From the NCBI GenBank assembly GCA_963664675.2, contig CAXXLB010000002.1, forward strand, positions 1 through 64,000: a DNA stretch of 64,000 nucleotides. Reading direction: 5' to 3'. A program made the translations under genes and the position numbers. Source of the stretch: JASGMR01 sp963664675. Its GTDB lineage: Bacteria > Thermotogota > Thermotogae > Petrotogales > Kosmotogaceae. The notes under the pieces are model-generated. The model searched no databases. It was not told the DNA's origin and worked only from the letters and a program-made list of their open reading frames with translations. Below are positions 27,620-36,656 of the stretch, one piece after another; positions within the stretch are counted from its first letter, which is position 1, and each line of letters opens with the position of its first letter.

Positions 27620-28515
27620 TTAACACCTTTTCCATTCTGGATTTTTTTGATTCTTTCAACGTACTGCTCCGTCACTTTCATCAGCTTTGAGATATTTTTT
27701 TGGTCCGTACTGTAGGAATTTGATTTTACAATTCTGTTTCTTTCATCAAAGAGTTTTCCGGTGGTGTTTCTCACTTCATTGGAAGTTGCGAGATATTCAT
27801 ACGTGGCGGCCATATCTTCGGGAGTGATTGAAAGTTTACTTTTGATCGAGTATAGCTTTTTTTGAAATTTCGAAATATCAGGATATCTGTTTGTATCTAT
27901 TCTCACATTAGTAACCCTGATACAGTTTGCAGTCATATCAGTGCCGGAAAATTCTCCCGCAAGCCAGTAAGTGTACATTATCTGTGATAGCTTCGACTGA
28001 TAGTATGCTCTTTCCACACTGAAATTACCATTTCTGAATTCGGGATCATCGAAGCTGACCTTGAGGAAGGGATGCATTATAAGTCCTTTCGAGGCAACGG
28101 TGATTATTCTTCCCTGTTTTGAAGCTTTTAACATGCCGGTCATATATTCGGTGAGTAAAACCGGTCCTATATGGTTGGTCATCCATATGTTCTCGATACC
28201 TTCTTCTGAATATACAGGGCTTTTTCTGCTTACATCGAAATCAGCCGCATTGTGAATCAATACATCCAGTCTCTGATTTTTTATTTTGAACTCATCAGCA
28301 GCTTTTTTTATGAGTTTGCCCGAGGACATATCGATGAGCAATAAATGAATGTCTGTGTTTAGACTCGTCTTTTTTATTTCATCAAGCGCCGATTTACCTC
28401 TGGCTTCATTTCTGCAGCCTATGATAACTTTATGCCCGGTAGAGGCTATTCTTATCGCCGCAGCCTTCCCGATTCCGGAATTTCCGCCTGTAATAAGACA
28501 GATTTTTCTATCCAT
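27616..28515 (-). CDS. Short-chain dehydrogenase/reductase
   Basis: Rossmann-fold NAD(P)-dependent oxidoreductase. Cofactor motif TGGNSGIGKA at about 8-17, NAAD near 88, catalytic Ser in ITVASKG and YxxxK in YYQSK (about 184-188). The ATG at 28515 has AGAGGA upstream and is preferred to an in-frame ATG 21 bp earlier that lies inside the operator region. 299 residues. Resembles retinol dehydrogenase/WW-oxidoreductase type SDRs. Coupled to the TetR gene; may act on the compound the regulator senses. Confidence 0.86.
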   Translation of the reverse strand: MDRKICLITGGNSGIGKAAAIRIASTGHKVIIGCRNEARGKSALDEIKKTSLNTDIHLLLIDMSSGKLIKKAADEFKIKNQRLDVLIHNAADFDVSRKSPVYSEEGIENIWMTNHIGPVLLTEYMTGMLKASKQGRIITVASKGLIMHPFLKVSFDDPEFRNGNFSVERAYYQSKLSQIMYTYWLAGEFSGTDMTANCIRVTNVRIDTNRYPDISKFQKKLYSIKSKLSITPEDMAATYEYLATSNEVRNTTGKLFDERNRIVKSNSYSTDQKNISKLMKVTEQYVERIKKIQNGKGVK

Positions 28516-28538
28516 AATATATCCTCTCATGATCAAAT

Positions 28539-28568
28539 TAGACTGATTGGTCTAGACCATATAGTCTA
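28539..28568. promoter_or_regulatory. TetR-type operator upstream of the SDR-tetR operon
   Basis: Outer arms TAGACT (28539-28544) and AGTCTA (28563-28568) enclose the 10-bp palindrome GGTCTAGACC (28549-28558). The overlapping GACTGATTGGTC resembles half-sites of many TetR boxes. It is just upstream of the SDR start on the minus strand, the position expected for autorepression. Confidence 0.6.
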
Positions 28569-28778
28569 TTGTATCATGGAATATTCAAAATTTTCTGAAA
28601 ATATACAATTCTTTCTCGATAATTTTGGAAAAAAGATTTACCGAAGTTCATTTTGTTTATGAAAATATATTATCCTGCACAATAAATATGCTCTGTTTGC
28701 TGTATTTATTAAGATACGGGGGGTTGACGATTTTTATTGAGCATTTTTTTATTTATGTCTACATTTATTTTGCTTCTG

Positions 28779-28807
28779 TTGACAGATGTAAAAAAAATGT
28801 ATAAAAT
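28779..28807 (+). promoter_or_regulatory. Promoter of the membrane protein-tetR operon
   Basis: Perfect -35 TTGACA (28779-28784), 17-bp spacer, -10 TAAAAT (28802-28807). Confidence 0.75.
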
Positions 28808-28817
28808 AAATCTGAAT

Positions 28818-28853
28818 ATAATTCAAAATATAATTCAAAATACAATTCAAAAA
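28818..28853 (+). repeat. Three 12-bp direct repeats in a 5' leader
   Basis: ATAATTCAAAAT twice in perfect tandem, then a third copy with three changes. They fill the space between the -10 box and the ribosome site of the next gene and may bind its TetR-type regulator. Confidence 0.8.
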
Positions 28854-28866
28854 TGGAGGTTACAGT

Positions 28867-29229
28867 ATGAAAAACTTGTTAATTCTTATTGCTGAAATAG
28901 GCATCGCAGGAATTCTGGTTGCTCTGGGACTGTCAGGAAAAAAAATTTTATTTATTGAAGGGGCAAGAGCGGCCACTATAACTCTCGGTGTTGTTGGTAT
29001 GGCGTTCTGCAAAATCGGTATCGAAAACTTTATAAAACGGGCATCTTCACATCCTCTTTCGATTTTGGGGTGCATATTGGGAGGTGTGGCTTTTATGATA
29101 TTATTGACACAGATTTTCAAATGGAATATTATTTTTATAGGAAATCCAAATACAGCACTAATAGTTCTGGCTGTTGTTATAGTACTCAAATCGGTTATTG
29201 GACGGTTTTCGTATATTTTGCCAAAATAA
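28867..29229 (+). CDS. Small four-helix membrane protein, unknown
   Basis: 120 residues, almost all hydrophobic, with about four membrane helices (roughly 4-22, 32-50, 66-84 and 95-110). I do not recognise a family. GGAGG precedes the ATG. It is 17 bp ahead of a TetR-type gene in the same transcript and behind a strong promoter, so it may be a small efflux or stress membrane protein under that regulator (inference). Confidence 0.65.
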   Translation: MKNLLILIAEIGIAGILVALGLSGKKILFIEGARAATITLGVVGMAFCKIGIENFIKRASSHPLSILGCILGGVAFMILLTQIFKWNIIFIGNPNTALIVLAVVIVLKSVIGRFSYILPK

Positions 29230-29246
29230 AAAAGAAAAGGGGTCGT

Positions 29247-29828
29247 ATGAGAAAAAACATTAAAAATGAAATTATTGAGGCCACGATCAAATTGATCGAG
29301 GAAAAGGGTAGCAATCCCGCCAATATCACAATCGGAGAGATTTGTGACCGCGTTGGTGTGGGTGTAGGTCTTGTGAATTATCACTTTCAGACTAAGGATA
29401 ATCTGATTCGGCAATGTGTGCGCAGGATAATAGAGGATACCATTCAAAATACGGACGGTAAAACACTAGTGTTGAATGAACCCACACATAAAACCAAACT
29501 GCGTGCGTTACTCAAGATAAATTGCGAATATCTGGTAAAAAACAAAAATATTTCCCGTATATCAATTCAGACTGATTTCATCAACGACGATTTGAGAGAT
29601 AATACACAGCAGACCGTGGATGCATATTTACCGCTTGTTATAAAGTCATATATCAACGATTTTTCTGATGGAGAAATAAAACAGCGGTTGTATATGCTGA
29701 TATTAACAATACAGAGTCTTTTTTTGAGAACTTCTCTGTTTAAAGATCAGACGGGAATTGACTTTCAGAATCCCGCACAGCGTGATGAACTTGTAGATGA
29801 ACTTGTAGATTTATATTTCGGAAAATAG
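29247..29828 (+). CDS. TetR-family transcriptional regulator
   Basis: N-terminal HTH: EIIEATIKLIEEKG, then ITIGEICDRVGVGVGLVNYHFQTKDNL (about 8-58). The ATG at 29247 with AAAAGGGG upstream gives 193 residues; a much longer open frame upstream overlaps the membrane protein gene and is not used. Likely controls its own promoter at 28779-28807. Confidence 0.87.
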   Translation: MRKNIKNEIIEATIKLIEEKGSNPANITIGEICDRVGVGVGLVNYHFQTKDNLIRQCVRRIIEDTIQNTDGKTLVLNEPTHKTKLRALLKINCEYLVKNKNISRISIQTDFINDDLRDNTQQTVDAYLPLVIKSYINDFSDGEIKQRLYMLILTIQSLFLRTSLFKDQTGIDFQNPAQRDELVDELVDLYFGK

Positions 29829-29875
29829 TATATGCAGTGAAAAAACGTGAATTTCAGCGTTAAATTTTTTCCCAT

Positions 29876-29905
29876 TTGAAAAAAGTACATATTTACGTTT
29901 ATAAT
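29876..29905 (+). promoter_or_regulatory. Promoter of the GNAT gene, leaderless arrangement
   Basis: TTGAAA (29876-29881), 18-bp spacer, TATAAT (29900-29905). The ATG of the GNAT gene begins at 29912, about where transcription should start. Confidence 0.65.
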
Positions 29906-29911
29906 TACACC

Positions 29912-30406
29912 ATGGAAATAAGGAATTTTTTTGAGAAAGATTGGGAAGAAATAAAGTATATTTATAAATCGGGTATGGAAACAGAAATAGCAACATTCGA
30001 GAACGAACTGCCCGACTGGGGGAAATTTAATTCGGAACATCTTGAATATTGCAGATTTGTGACCGTTGAATCTGGAAAAATCATCGGATGGATAGCTTTA
30101 TCTTTGATGAACAACAAAAAATATTATTCTGGTGTTGCGGAAGTTAGTGTTTATATCCATGAAGGGTTCAGAAGCAGGGGTGTCGGACGGTACCTGCTTA
30201 AAAATGTGATCATAGAATCCGGGAAATTCGGTTTATGGACTCTTCAGGCCAAGATCATAGAAGACAATGTTCCCAGCATAAAGCTGCACAAAAAATGCGG
30301 ATTCAGACTTGTTGGAATAAGAGAGAATCTTGGCAGAGACAAAAAAGGAATATTTAAAAACGTTTGGCTTATGGAGAGAAAAGTGAATGATGATGGGGGT
30401 GAATGA
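29912..30406 (+). CDS. GNAT acetyltransferase, phosphinothricin-acetyltransferase-like
   Basis: Acetyl-CoA-dependent N-acetyltransferase. Acetyl-CoA loop RSRGVGRYLL at about 90-99, EVSVYIHEGFRSRG before it and HKKCGF near 134. 164 residues from the ATG at 29912; no ribosome site is visible and the ATG sits 6 bp after a TATAAT box, so the mRNA may be leaderless. Family members acetylate small amines such as phosphinothricin or methionine sulfoximine. Followed directly by a PH-like gene. Confidence 0.82.
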   Translation: MEIRNFFEKDWEEIKYIYKSGMETEIATFENELPDWGKFNSEHLEYCRFVTVESGKIIGWIALSLMNNKKYYSGVAEVSVYIHEGFRSRGVGRYLLKNVIIESGKFGLWTLQAKIIEDNVPSIKLHKKCGFRLVGIRENLGRDKKGIFKNVWLMERKVNDDGGE

Positions 30407-30823
30407 ATGTCTACCGGTTTAAAGATTTTTATCACGATAATGACTCTCGCGGGTGTGGCAATAATGTTATTTTTTATATTTGGTGTAATTCTTTCGGGGA
30501 ATAAGCTGTCTGTTGAGGGAGATACAATAATCATAGGCGGGATATACTCTAAGAATATAAAAATGAATTCGATCGAAAACCTATCGATCACGGAAACTGC
30601 GCCTGATTTCTCTGAGCGTGTGAACGGAGGTTCCATGGGAGATCTGAGAGTGGGATATTTCCTTCTTGAGGATAAAGAAAAAGTATACGTATATATTGAG
30701 AATTACGGCACGCCACCCTTTATAAATTTCAGTTATGATGGTGAATCTATATTCATTAATTTAAAAACTTCCGGAGAAACCAAAGATCTTTATGATGAAA
30801 TTTCTAAGAATCTGAGTAATTGA
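30407..30823 (+). CDS. Small membrane protein with bacterial PH-like domain
   Basis: One or two N-terminal helices (about 5-32), then a beta-rich domain with DTIIIGGIYSKNIKMNSIEN and a run of short strands to GYFLLEDKEKVYVYIEN, the look of the bPH_5-type domain. 138 residues. Its ATG follows the GNAT stop with no gap, so it is coupled. Role unknown. Confidence 0.6.
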   Translation: MSTGLKIFITIMTLAGVAIMLFFIFGVILSGNKLSVEGDTIIIGGIYSKNIKMNSIENLSITETAPDFSERVNGGSMGDLRVGYFLLEDKEKVYVYIENYGTPPFINFSYDGESIFINLKTSGETKDLYDEISKNLSN

Positions 30824-30922
30824 ATATTTAAACTTTAAAAAATAAATAAATGCCTTTCAAAGGGGAAACCTTTCAATTTTTTAAAAATCCGGAACCATGA
30901 GTTTAACAGTGTTTGCCTCATG

Positions 30923-31667
30923 TTATAAATTTTTGGATACAAGATGTAATTTACAGTAATTCGGTTCTACAGAAATAACATACTCATCGCTGAATCCGTT
31001 TTTTAAAAACCATTCCAGGTCTCCGTTTGGAAAATTTCCTCTATCGTCGCTTATTGCTATCAATTTATCGAATTTTCCCTTCAAAAAATTTTCAAGTATC
31101 TTCAGAGGAGCGGTTTTATAATCATATTTTTTTGAAGAAAGATATGCACAAGTGAGAAAGGCAACTTTATCGGATTTAGGGAACATCATATGGAACCAGG
31201 ACCGAAGGAACATATTCCACGCCTCCCAAAAGCTTGCCATTATCCACGTTTATGAACCCAAAAACATCAGAACGACAGTCTTCCAAGAATTTTAATTTTT
31301 TATGGCAGTTTTCAGAACTTTTTTTAGATGTACAGGCACATGCTATTTCTATATTCTGTTTGGTCAAAGAAAGTATTTCTCCAGTGAATACCTTTCTTCC
31401 CTGCCGGATTAAGTAGGGTTTTTCTTCCACTTCTTTTCCCTGCAACAGGTGATTTAGAAAATTCTCATTTAACGGATTAAAATACCGTTTCACATTGTTC
31501 ACAACAGTCAAAGTTGGGAAAAACATGCGCTGCTCCTTTGCTAGAGTGAGATCTCCCTTTACATTGTGAGTATAGATTTCGCAACGACTGTCGTATTTCC
31601 CTAGTAATTTCAACATCTCATTATTTAAAGGACACTGCATATCCCAATAATAAAAATCTATTTTCAT
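30923..31667 (-). pseudogene. Frameshifted thioredoxin-like/YoaP-type protein
   Basis: Two frames that clearly belong together. The first 163 codons (31667 to 31176) begin with a thioredoxin-like part (MKIDFYYWDMQCP) and end in VEYVPSVLVPYDVP. The second frame continues (KSDKVAFLTCAYLSSKKYDY) to FSDEYVISVEPNYCKLHLV. Removing one base from the run GGG at 31179-31181 restores a single reading frame. Downstream part resembles the YoaP domain found on some acetyltransferases. It is either a recent mutation or a sequencing error; the reading on both sides is otherwise clean. Confidence 0.65.
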
Positions 31668-31718
31668 TCGATTTTTCCTCCAATAATATGCGGCCCGTAA
31701 TTACTTTATACAACTTTA

Positions 31719-31885
31719 TCACTTTTTATCAAATCTCTCTTCAATAACGTTAAAAAGAGTATTTATAAACATTTCGCTGTATAACCCAGGCTTTTCAGAT
31801 TGAGATAGAGTGTATATCTTTAAAAAAGAGTTAATGTTCTTTGCTTTTTTAATGTCGATTGCAATGGCACGTAATAAATCGTAAT
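31719..31885 (-). pseudogene. Gene fragment, C-terminal end only
   Basis: Protein-like sequence (YDLLRAIAIDIKKAKNINSF, then FNVIEERFDKK and a stop) with no start of its own; the open frame upstream runs out of frame through the DJ-1 pseudogene. It looks like the surviving end of another lost gene. Family not recognised. Confidence 0.35.
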
Positions 31886-32411
31886 CTATACAATTTGTAA
31901 ATCCATCCCAAAGGATCTGGGATGGACTTCGATACCTATTGCTTTTCCAAAGGCAAATGCTCATTTTATAAAATTGTAAGACACCGAAGTTATAATGTTT
32001 CCGTCTCTGAGGAAACCTTCGGGCACAGGATTTTTCAGGTTATCATTCCAGCCAGCCATAAATATTTTTCCCCTGAGCGGGAGTGCGCAGCAGCAAAACC
32101 GGTGCGATTGAAATGGCCCCGATAATAATCTCCTTTTTATCGAATTCTTTGACGAATTTTATTATCTTTTCATCCCCAACGGCTTCTCTGATATCCACCA
32201 AACCGGTTAGAAGCGACGCATCATATTCTTCGATTTCCAGCTCGCCTAATGTTTTATCCGCAATCAATGGCGGACCCTCTTCACTTTTTACAGGTTCTGA
32301 CATTTTAGCGGACACGGTAATCGGTTTCACCGTCATTGAAAGCATTTCAAGCGCCACAGGAAATTCAAAATTGCAGAAATGATCTTAAATCAACACCGCG
32401 ACTTTTTTCAT
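31886..32411 (-). pseudogene. Broken DJ-1/PfpI-family protein
   Basis: Starts properly (GGAGG, then ATG at 32411) with the DJ-1 beta strand MKKVAVLI, then a TAA at codon 9 (32387-32385). The frame continues as DHFCNFEFPVALEML and MSEPVKSEEGPPLIADKT and loses its reading frame near 32070-32100, where about 20 residues also seem to be missing. A second frame continues FMAGWNDNLKNPVPEGF, GNIITSVSYNFIK, stop, AFAFGKAIGIE. At least two nonsense codons, one frameshift and a deletion. DJ-1 proteins are glyoxalase/deglycase or chaperone-like. Confidence 0.75.
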
Positions 32412-32473
32412 AAAATACACCTCCAACAAATGTGAATTTCATTCTACAACCTAACCGGAATGGATATCTTGAC

Positions 32474-33748
32474 TTACTCGCCTGAAACGTTAAGACCTTC
32501 TACCAGTAAAGAACTTGGGCCAAAATAATAACTTTCAAGATCAGTTTCCTTTGAAAGATAAAGTGATTTCAGATCTTTGAGATTTCCTGTTACGGAACCT
32601 CCGTGGACGGGAATCCTTTTTGAACCATCGAAGTACCATCCGAGTCTGATCTCACCACCGAAATCTCCTGTTGTTTCGTCAACACCAACCGCCGAAAAAT
32701 GGGTTACCTCAAGATGTCTGTTTTCGCGCATTTCATTTGCGGAAAGACTTCCCGGGGAAACTTTGAAATTCACAGTTCTTCCTGTAGGATTCACACCCAG
32801 ATAATAGGAGTATCTAAGATTACCCCAGTAATTTTTCAAAACACTGTTATCTAAAATCTTTTTTGATATTATTTTGAAACCATCGTTATCGACTGGTCTA
32901 CCTTGAAATGAATTTTCGATTTCGGGCAGAATATAGAGAGTGATTTTATCTCCGACCTCTTTTCCCTGAACCGGTTGTCCAATAGTGGCCTCAGATATTT
33001 TATTGTATTTTTGATCAACGTTTGTCTGCATTAAATAATATCTCATAACCTCTTTAACAGGTTCACCGGTAAGGATAACAGGAATGGTTTTGACCGAAGG
33101 TGTGGGAGTTGCATTAGATCTTTCTTCGACCAGATTGAGCATTTTCGAAATTCTTTTCTTTATCATTTCATTTTTGGGAACAGACATAAGAAACTGGTCG
33201 TAAAGCTCAACTTCTTCTTTCCCCGAGCCACTGACTATGGTCTCTATATAAGTCTTATATCTTGAAAACGAAACATCGAGCCCTTCGGAATTCATAATTC
33301 TGGATGTATTCCTGGAAATAAACGCTTCAGCAGAGTTGATCCATGCAGATGAGTGAACCTTTTGCCTCATAATTGCATCGACCACACCGTAAGAAAGGTC
33401 TTCGAGTTCGTATTCCGGTGACAAGAAGTTTTCGGAGTACGGAGGTACAATCGGATACCAGGGGTTCTTTACAAATCCCGCTGCCATAACGGCACCTTTT
33501 ATCGAATCCTTGAGTTCGTCAAGATTCATCATAGGTGAGAGGCTGACTGTGGAACTGCCTCTGTATTTTTCCCCGTTTTCTTCAAAATCTTTGTATACGG
33601 TCAGCTCGAACTTCTTCACCTTTTTCGCCCTTCCGATATCAGTCTTAGTCTTTATGAAAAAGAATTCCTCGCTTTCAACAAGATCATCTTTTAATTTCCA
33701 GCATGTAATACCGGCCGTTTTAAGTAATTTAATTATTTTTTCAATCAT
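32474..33748 (-). CDS. tldE: TldE/PmbA-family metalloprotease-like subunit
   Basis: Partner of TldD in a heterodimeric peptide-cleaving protease known from microcin B17 and CcdA processing. TldE subunits lack the metal motif but share the fold; the C-terminal AVGVDETTGDFGGEIRLGWY and GGSVTGNLKDL segments are typical. 424 residues. The ATG overlaps the TldD stop by one base (TAATG). Confidence 0.88.
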   Translation of the reverse strand: MIEKIIKLLKTAGITCWKLKDDLVESEEFFFIKTKTDIGRAKKVKKFELTVYKDFEENGEKYRGSSTVSLSPMMNLDELKDSIKGAVMAAGFVKNPWYPIVPPYSENFLSPEYELEDLSYGVVDAIMRQKVHSSAWINSAEAFISRNTSRIMNSEGLDVSFSRYKTYIETIVSGSGKEEVELYDQFLMSVPKNEMIKKRISKMLNLVEERSNATPTPSVKTIPVILTGEPVKEVMRYYLMQTNVDQKYNKISEATIGQPVQGKEVGDKITLYILPEIENSFQGRPVDNDGFKIISKKILDNSVLKNYWGNLRYSYYLGVNPTGRTVNFKVSPGSLSANEMRENRHLEVTHFSAVGVDETTGDFGGEIRLGWYFDGSKRIPVHGGSVTGNLKDLKSLYLSKETDLESYYFGPSSLLVEGLNVSGE

Positions 33749-35178
33749 TATCCCAACCTCGCTTTTGCCTTTATGTAAGGTCCCCCTGCGGAAACTTTTA
33801 CAGCCTCTTTATGGCCCTTGCCACAGGCACCCGACCCCGATAACTCGAAGTCATCTGAAACCATTGAAATAGATTTTAAAAGTGTCGGAACATAACCTGT
33901 CATCATAACCGGGGAAACGACTTTCCCGGTGAATTTTCCGTTTTTTATCTCTTTTCCATATGCTATAACACATTGTATTCCCCAGTTCTTCGGATCTTCC
34001 ATTCCACTGTAATAATCTTCGAGGAGGAAACCGTAGTCTATCGACGCGATCATATCTTCCAGTTTATCTTTTCCCGGAGAAAAATAGGTATTCGTCATCC
34101 TCGCATATGCTTTTCTTTCGAAGGATTCTCTCTTTCCGTTTCCCGTTGATTGCGAATCGAGAACTGAAGCGGAGATGATGTCTGAAATGCCTCGCTTTAA
34201 AATTCCTTTATCGATAATAATCGTATCTTTGGCCGGGGTTCCCTCATCATCGAAAGCGTATGAAGAAACTTCCCTCACTCCCGCAGCACCATCATGCATG
34301 GTCACGAGTTCCGAAGCGACTTCCTTTCCAAGGTATTCAACCGCCTTTGCACGTTCCTTTACGAACATGTCCATCTCCACACCATGACCGAACGCTTCGT
34401 GAGCGATCAGACCAGCTACACTTGGTGAACAGACCACATCATATACACCCGGTTCAATTCTTTCGGCTGATAACAGCATGTGTGCGTTTTCAACTACTCC
34501 GTCAACACATGATTCCATTTCATCCAGAAGTTCAAGCCCTTTCAAACCCGAAAAACTCTTTATCCCGTATTTTGTTTTCTTATCGCGTCTTGCTACTACA
34601 TATAAATAGCCCTGGGACCAGATATAGGATTGAGAGAGTTCTTTTTTGCCCGATAGAAATAATTTTTGTACATTGACATTTTCTATTACCGTCATGACGT
34701 TGATCACTTCATTCGACAGAGCGTGGGCTCTGTCTTTCATTTTTGAAAGACGATCGATTATCTCACCGGGGGAACATGAATCCGGGAGTGCTTCTACGCT
34801 GTCTTCGAAATCAATTTTCTCTTCGGCTTCCTTTAAAAGGGGAGCATGAACCGCTTCAATTCCCAGAGAGTTCATTTTCTCTCTGAAAAATCGTGCCCTG
34901 CTTTTTATTGTTTCTGAAATCGTCTGAAGGGAGTCTTCATCGATTTCATTGAATGAATATTCAAAATAACCCGTCCCATCATGAACCCTGACCACGAATC
35001 CTCTTTCCATCCACCGTGAATCACCAACAGAGATACCGGTTGTTGTGACTCTGTATTGTTTTCCATTCACATCCGTCCCAAGAACCGATACGTAGGGGAA
35101 ATCATTTTTTAATGAGCCGATAAGTTTTTTCAACAGATCCCGTTTATTTTCCAGAAACATAGATTTATATACTTTCAC
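33748..35178 (-). CDS. tldD: TldD-family metalloprotease subunit
   Basis: Catalytic half of the TldD/TldE protease. The metal motif HEAFGH (HExxxH) is at residues 260-265, inside GLIAHEAFGHGVEMD. Other landmarks: VTMHDGAAG and SPVMMTGYVPTLLKS near the C-terminus. 476 residues. GTG start with GGAGG six bases ahead. First gene of a two-gene operon, divergent from the Fur-type gene. No obvious peptide precursor gene lies nearby, so the substrate is unknown. Confidence 0.9.
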   Translation of the reverse strand: MKVYKSMFLENKRDLLKKLIGSLKNDFPYVSVLGTDVNGKQYRVTTTGISVGDSRWMERGFVVRVHDGTGYFEYSFNEIDEDSLQTISETIKSRARFFREKMNSLGIEAVHAPLLKEAEEKIDFEDSVEALPDSCSPGEIIDRLSKMKDRAHALSNEVINVMTVIENVNVQKLFLSGKKELSQSYIWSQGYLYVVARRDKKTKYGIKSFSGLKGLELLDEMESCVDGVVENAHMLLSAERIEPGVYDVVCSPSVAGLIAHEAFGHGVEMDMFVKERAKAVEYLGKEVASELVTMHDGAAGVREVSSYAFDDEGTPAKDTIIIDKGILKRGISDIISASVLDSQSTGNGKRESFERKAYARMTNTYFSPGKDKLEDMIASIDYGFLLEDYYSGMEDPKNWGIQCVIAYGKEIKNGKFTGKVVSPVMMTGYVPTLLKSISMVSDDFELSGSGACGKGHKEAVKVSAGGPYIKAKARLG

Positions 35179-35503
35179 AAGAAACCTCCTTTTTTGTTTT
35201 TATACGTTCATTATTTCTGTAAAAACATTATTGATCATTTTAAAATAAACACAATATATAAAAATATTTTTGCCGAAACGTTTACTTTATTTTATAATTC
35301 AGTCAGAAATAATATAAGTGTTAGGAGTCATAATCATCGCTCCTTTTTTTATCATACCACCATAATCTCTCTATTTCACGATCTTATTTTTAATCATTTC
35401 AAGTTTTTCAGATGTAATTTGTTGATTTTACCCCCATTTGAAGTATAATGAACTTGATTTGTATTATCAATTTATCAATAATGCTGTCCGAGGGGTTGAT
35501 ACT
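35179..35503. other. Divergent intergenic region, 325 bp
   Basis: AT-rich. Contains the Fur-type gene's promoter at 35422-35449 (TTGATT, 16 bp, TATAAT). An imperfect inverted repeat around 35290-35320 (TTATAATT and AATAATATAA) might be a Fur/PerR-type box, but the match is weak. Nothing else found. Confidence 0.45.
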
Positions 35504-35953
35504 ATGAAGGATGAACTTGAAACATCGAACATCAAAGAGAAATTTCATAAATTTGGATATAAATACACCGATCAACGCCGATTGATACTGGATGTTTTAT
35601 TAGAAAATCCGGATTTGCATTTAAGCAGCGAAGACATATGCGAATATTTAAAGAAGAAGAAAATTGATATCGGCCAGTCCACTGTTTATAGAACATTAAT
35701 CGTGCTGGAAAAGATGAAATTTGTCCGAAAGGTGAATCTGGACGACGGTTTTACCAGATACGAACTTTTTAGCCCCGATGAAAACCATGCACATCATCAT
35801 CTGATATGTACTAAATGTGGTTCCGTAACGGATATAAAAAATGATCTGCTGAAGGATCTGGAGCGACAGATTTTACACGATTATGATTTTGAGATAAAAG
35901 ATCATTGTCTGAAATTTTTTGGACTGTGTAAAAAGTGCAGGAATCAGAAATGA
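35504..35953 (+). CDS. Fur-family metalloregulator
   Basis: Winged-helix N-terminus (KYTDQRRLILDVLLENP, then SSEDICEYLKKK and GQSTVYRTL at about 64-72), then the metal and dimer domain with HAHHHLICTKCG (about 106-117) and a C-terminal CKKC. All Fur zinc cysteine pairs are present. Could be Fur, Zur or PerR; the HAHHH cluster fits any. The ATG at 35504 follows GAGGGG. 149 residues. Converges on the Crp-type gene with no spacer between stop codons. Confidence 0.88.
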   Translation: MKDELETSNIKEKFHKFGYKYTDQRRLILDVLLENPDLHLSSEDICEYLKKKKIDIGQSTVYRTLIVLEKMKFVRKVNLDDGFTRYELFSPDENHAHHHLICTKCGSVTDIKNDLLKDLERQILHDYDFEIKDHCLKFFGLCKKCRNQK

Positions 35954-36631
35954 CTATTGTTGAAGCAGATTCTCAAGTTTTTGTTTGTTCAGAATAGAGA
36001 TATTATTTTTGTTTATTTCGATTGCCTGATCATCGTCAAGTTTTTTCAATTCTCTATACAACGATGGTCGGGATACATTCAAATATTCTGCCCAAGTTTT
36101 TTTTGAAAAGGGTAAGTGGATTACGTTATCACCAGTTGTTTTCATATTGTCGAGTAAGAAGAAAGCGATTTTCCTCTGGATGGATGAGTACGAAAAGAGT
36201 TCTAACCGTTTTTCAAAATAAAAAACACTGTTAGCAAAGGATTTCAGTAAATTTTCAGCAATTAAAGAATTTTTGCACATTTCAAAAATACTGTTCTTAT
36301 TAAGAAACAGAATTTTACTTTTATCCCTTGAAAATACATCGCAGGGATATAAAGTTTCGCTGGAAAAAACGACCGCGCCTCCAAACATATTACCTTTATC
36401 TCTATAAAAAAAACATACATTATTCCCTGATGGAAAAACTTTTTGTATTTCAACACTGCCAAAAATTATTATACCTATATAATCCGAAAATTGATCTTCG
36501 ATGCATATGAATTCATTTTTATCATATTGTTTGATGTGATATTCGGCATCCAAAATACTGTTTTGTATTATTTTCCTATCTACCCCTTTAAATATTGCAC
36601 AGCGAGATAATGCCTCAATAATTTCATTCAT
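35954..36631 (-). CDS. Crp/Fnr-family transcriptional regulator
   Basis: Cyclic-nucleotide-binding-like beta barrel (FICIEDQFSDYIGIIIFGSVEI, about 42-63) and a C-terminal winged helix (SKKTWAEYLNVSRPSLYRELKKL, about 178-200). No Cys cluster for an Fe-S centre, so it is not a classical Fnr; effector unknown. 225 residues, GGGGGAA ahead of the ATG. Divergent from the taurine/nitrate-type ABC operon with a good Crp-like palindrome between them. Confidence 0.87.
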   Translation of the reverse strand: MNEIIEALSRCAIFKGVDRKIIQNSILDAEYHIKQYDKNEFICIEDQFSDYIGIIIFGSVEIQKVFPSGNNVCFFYRDKGNMFGGAVVFSSETLYPCDVFSRDKSKILFLNKNSIFEMCKNSLIAENLLKSFANSVFYFEKRLELFSYSSIQRKIAFFLLDNMKTTGDNVIHLPFSKKTWAEYLNVSRPSLYRELKKLDDDQAIEINKNNISILNKQKLENLLQQ

Positions 36632-36656
36632 TTGTTTCCCCCATAAATTTCATTGG

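Larger units (their letters stand above)
28516..28866. other. Divergent intergenic region, 351 bp
   Basis: Holds the TetR operator at 28539-28568, an 8-bp inverted repeat AATAAATA (28681-28688) and TATTTATT (28703-28710), a TTGACA promoter at 28779-28807 and three 12-bp tandem repeats at 28818-28853. No coding sequence seen. Confidence 0.6.

Noticed and set aside
34260..34676. 138-codon plus-strand ORF
   Set aside because: Shadow of the well-supported tldD gene on the other strand.
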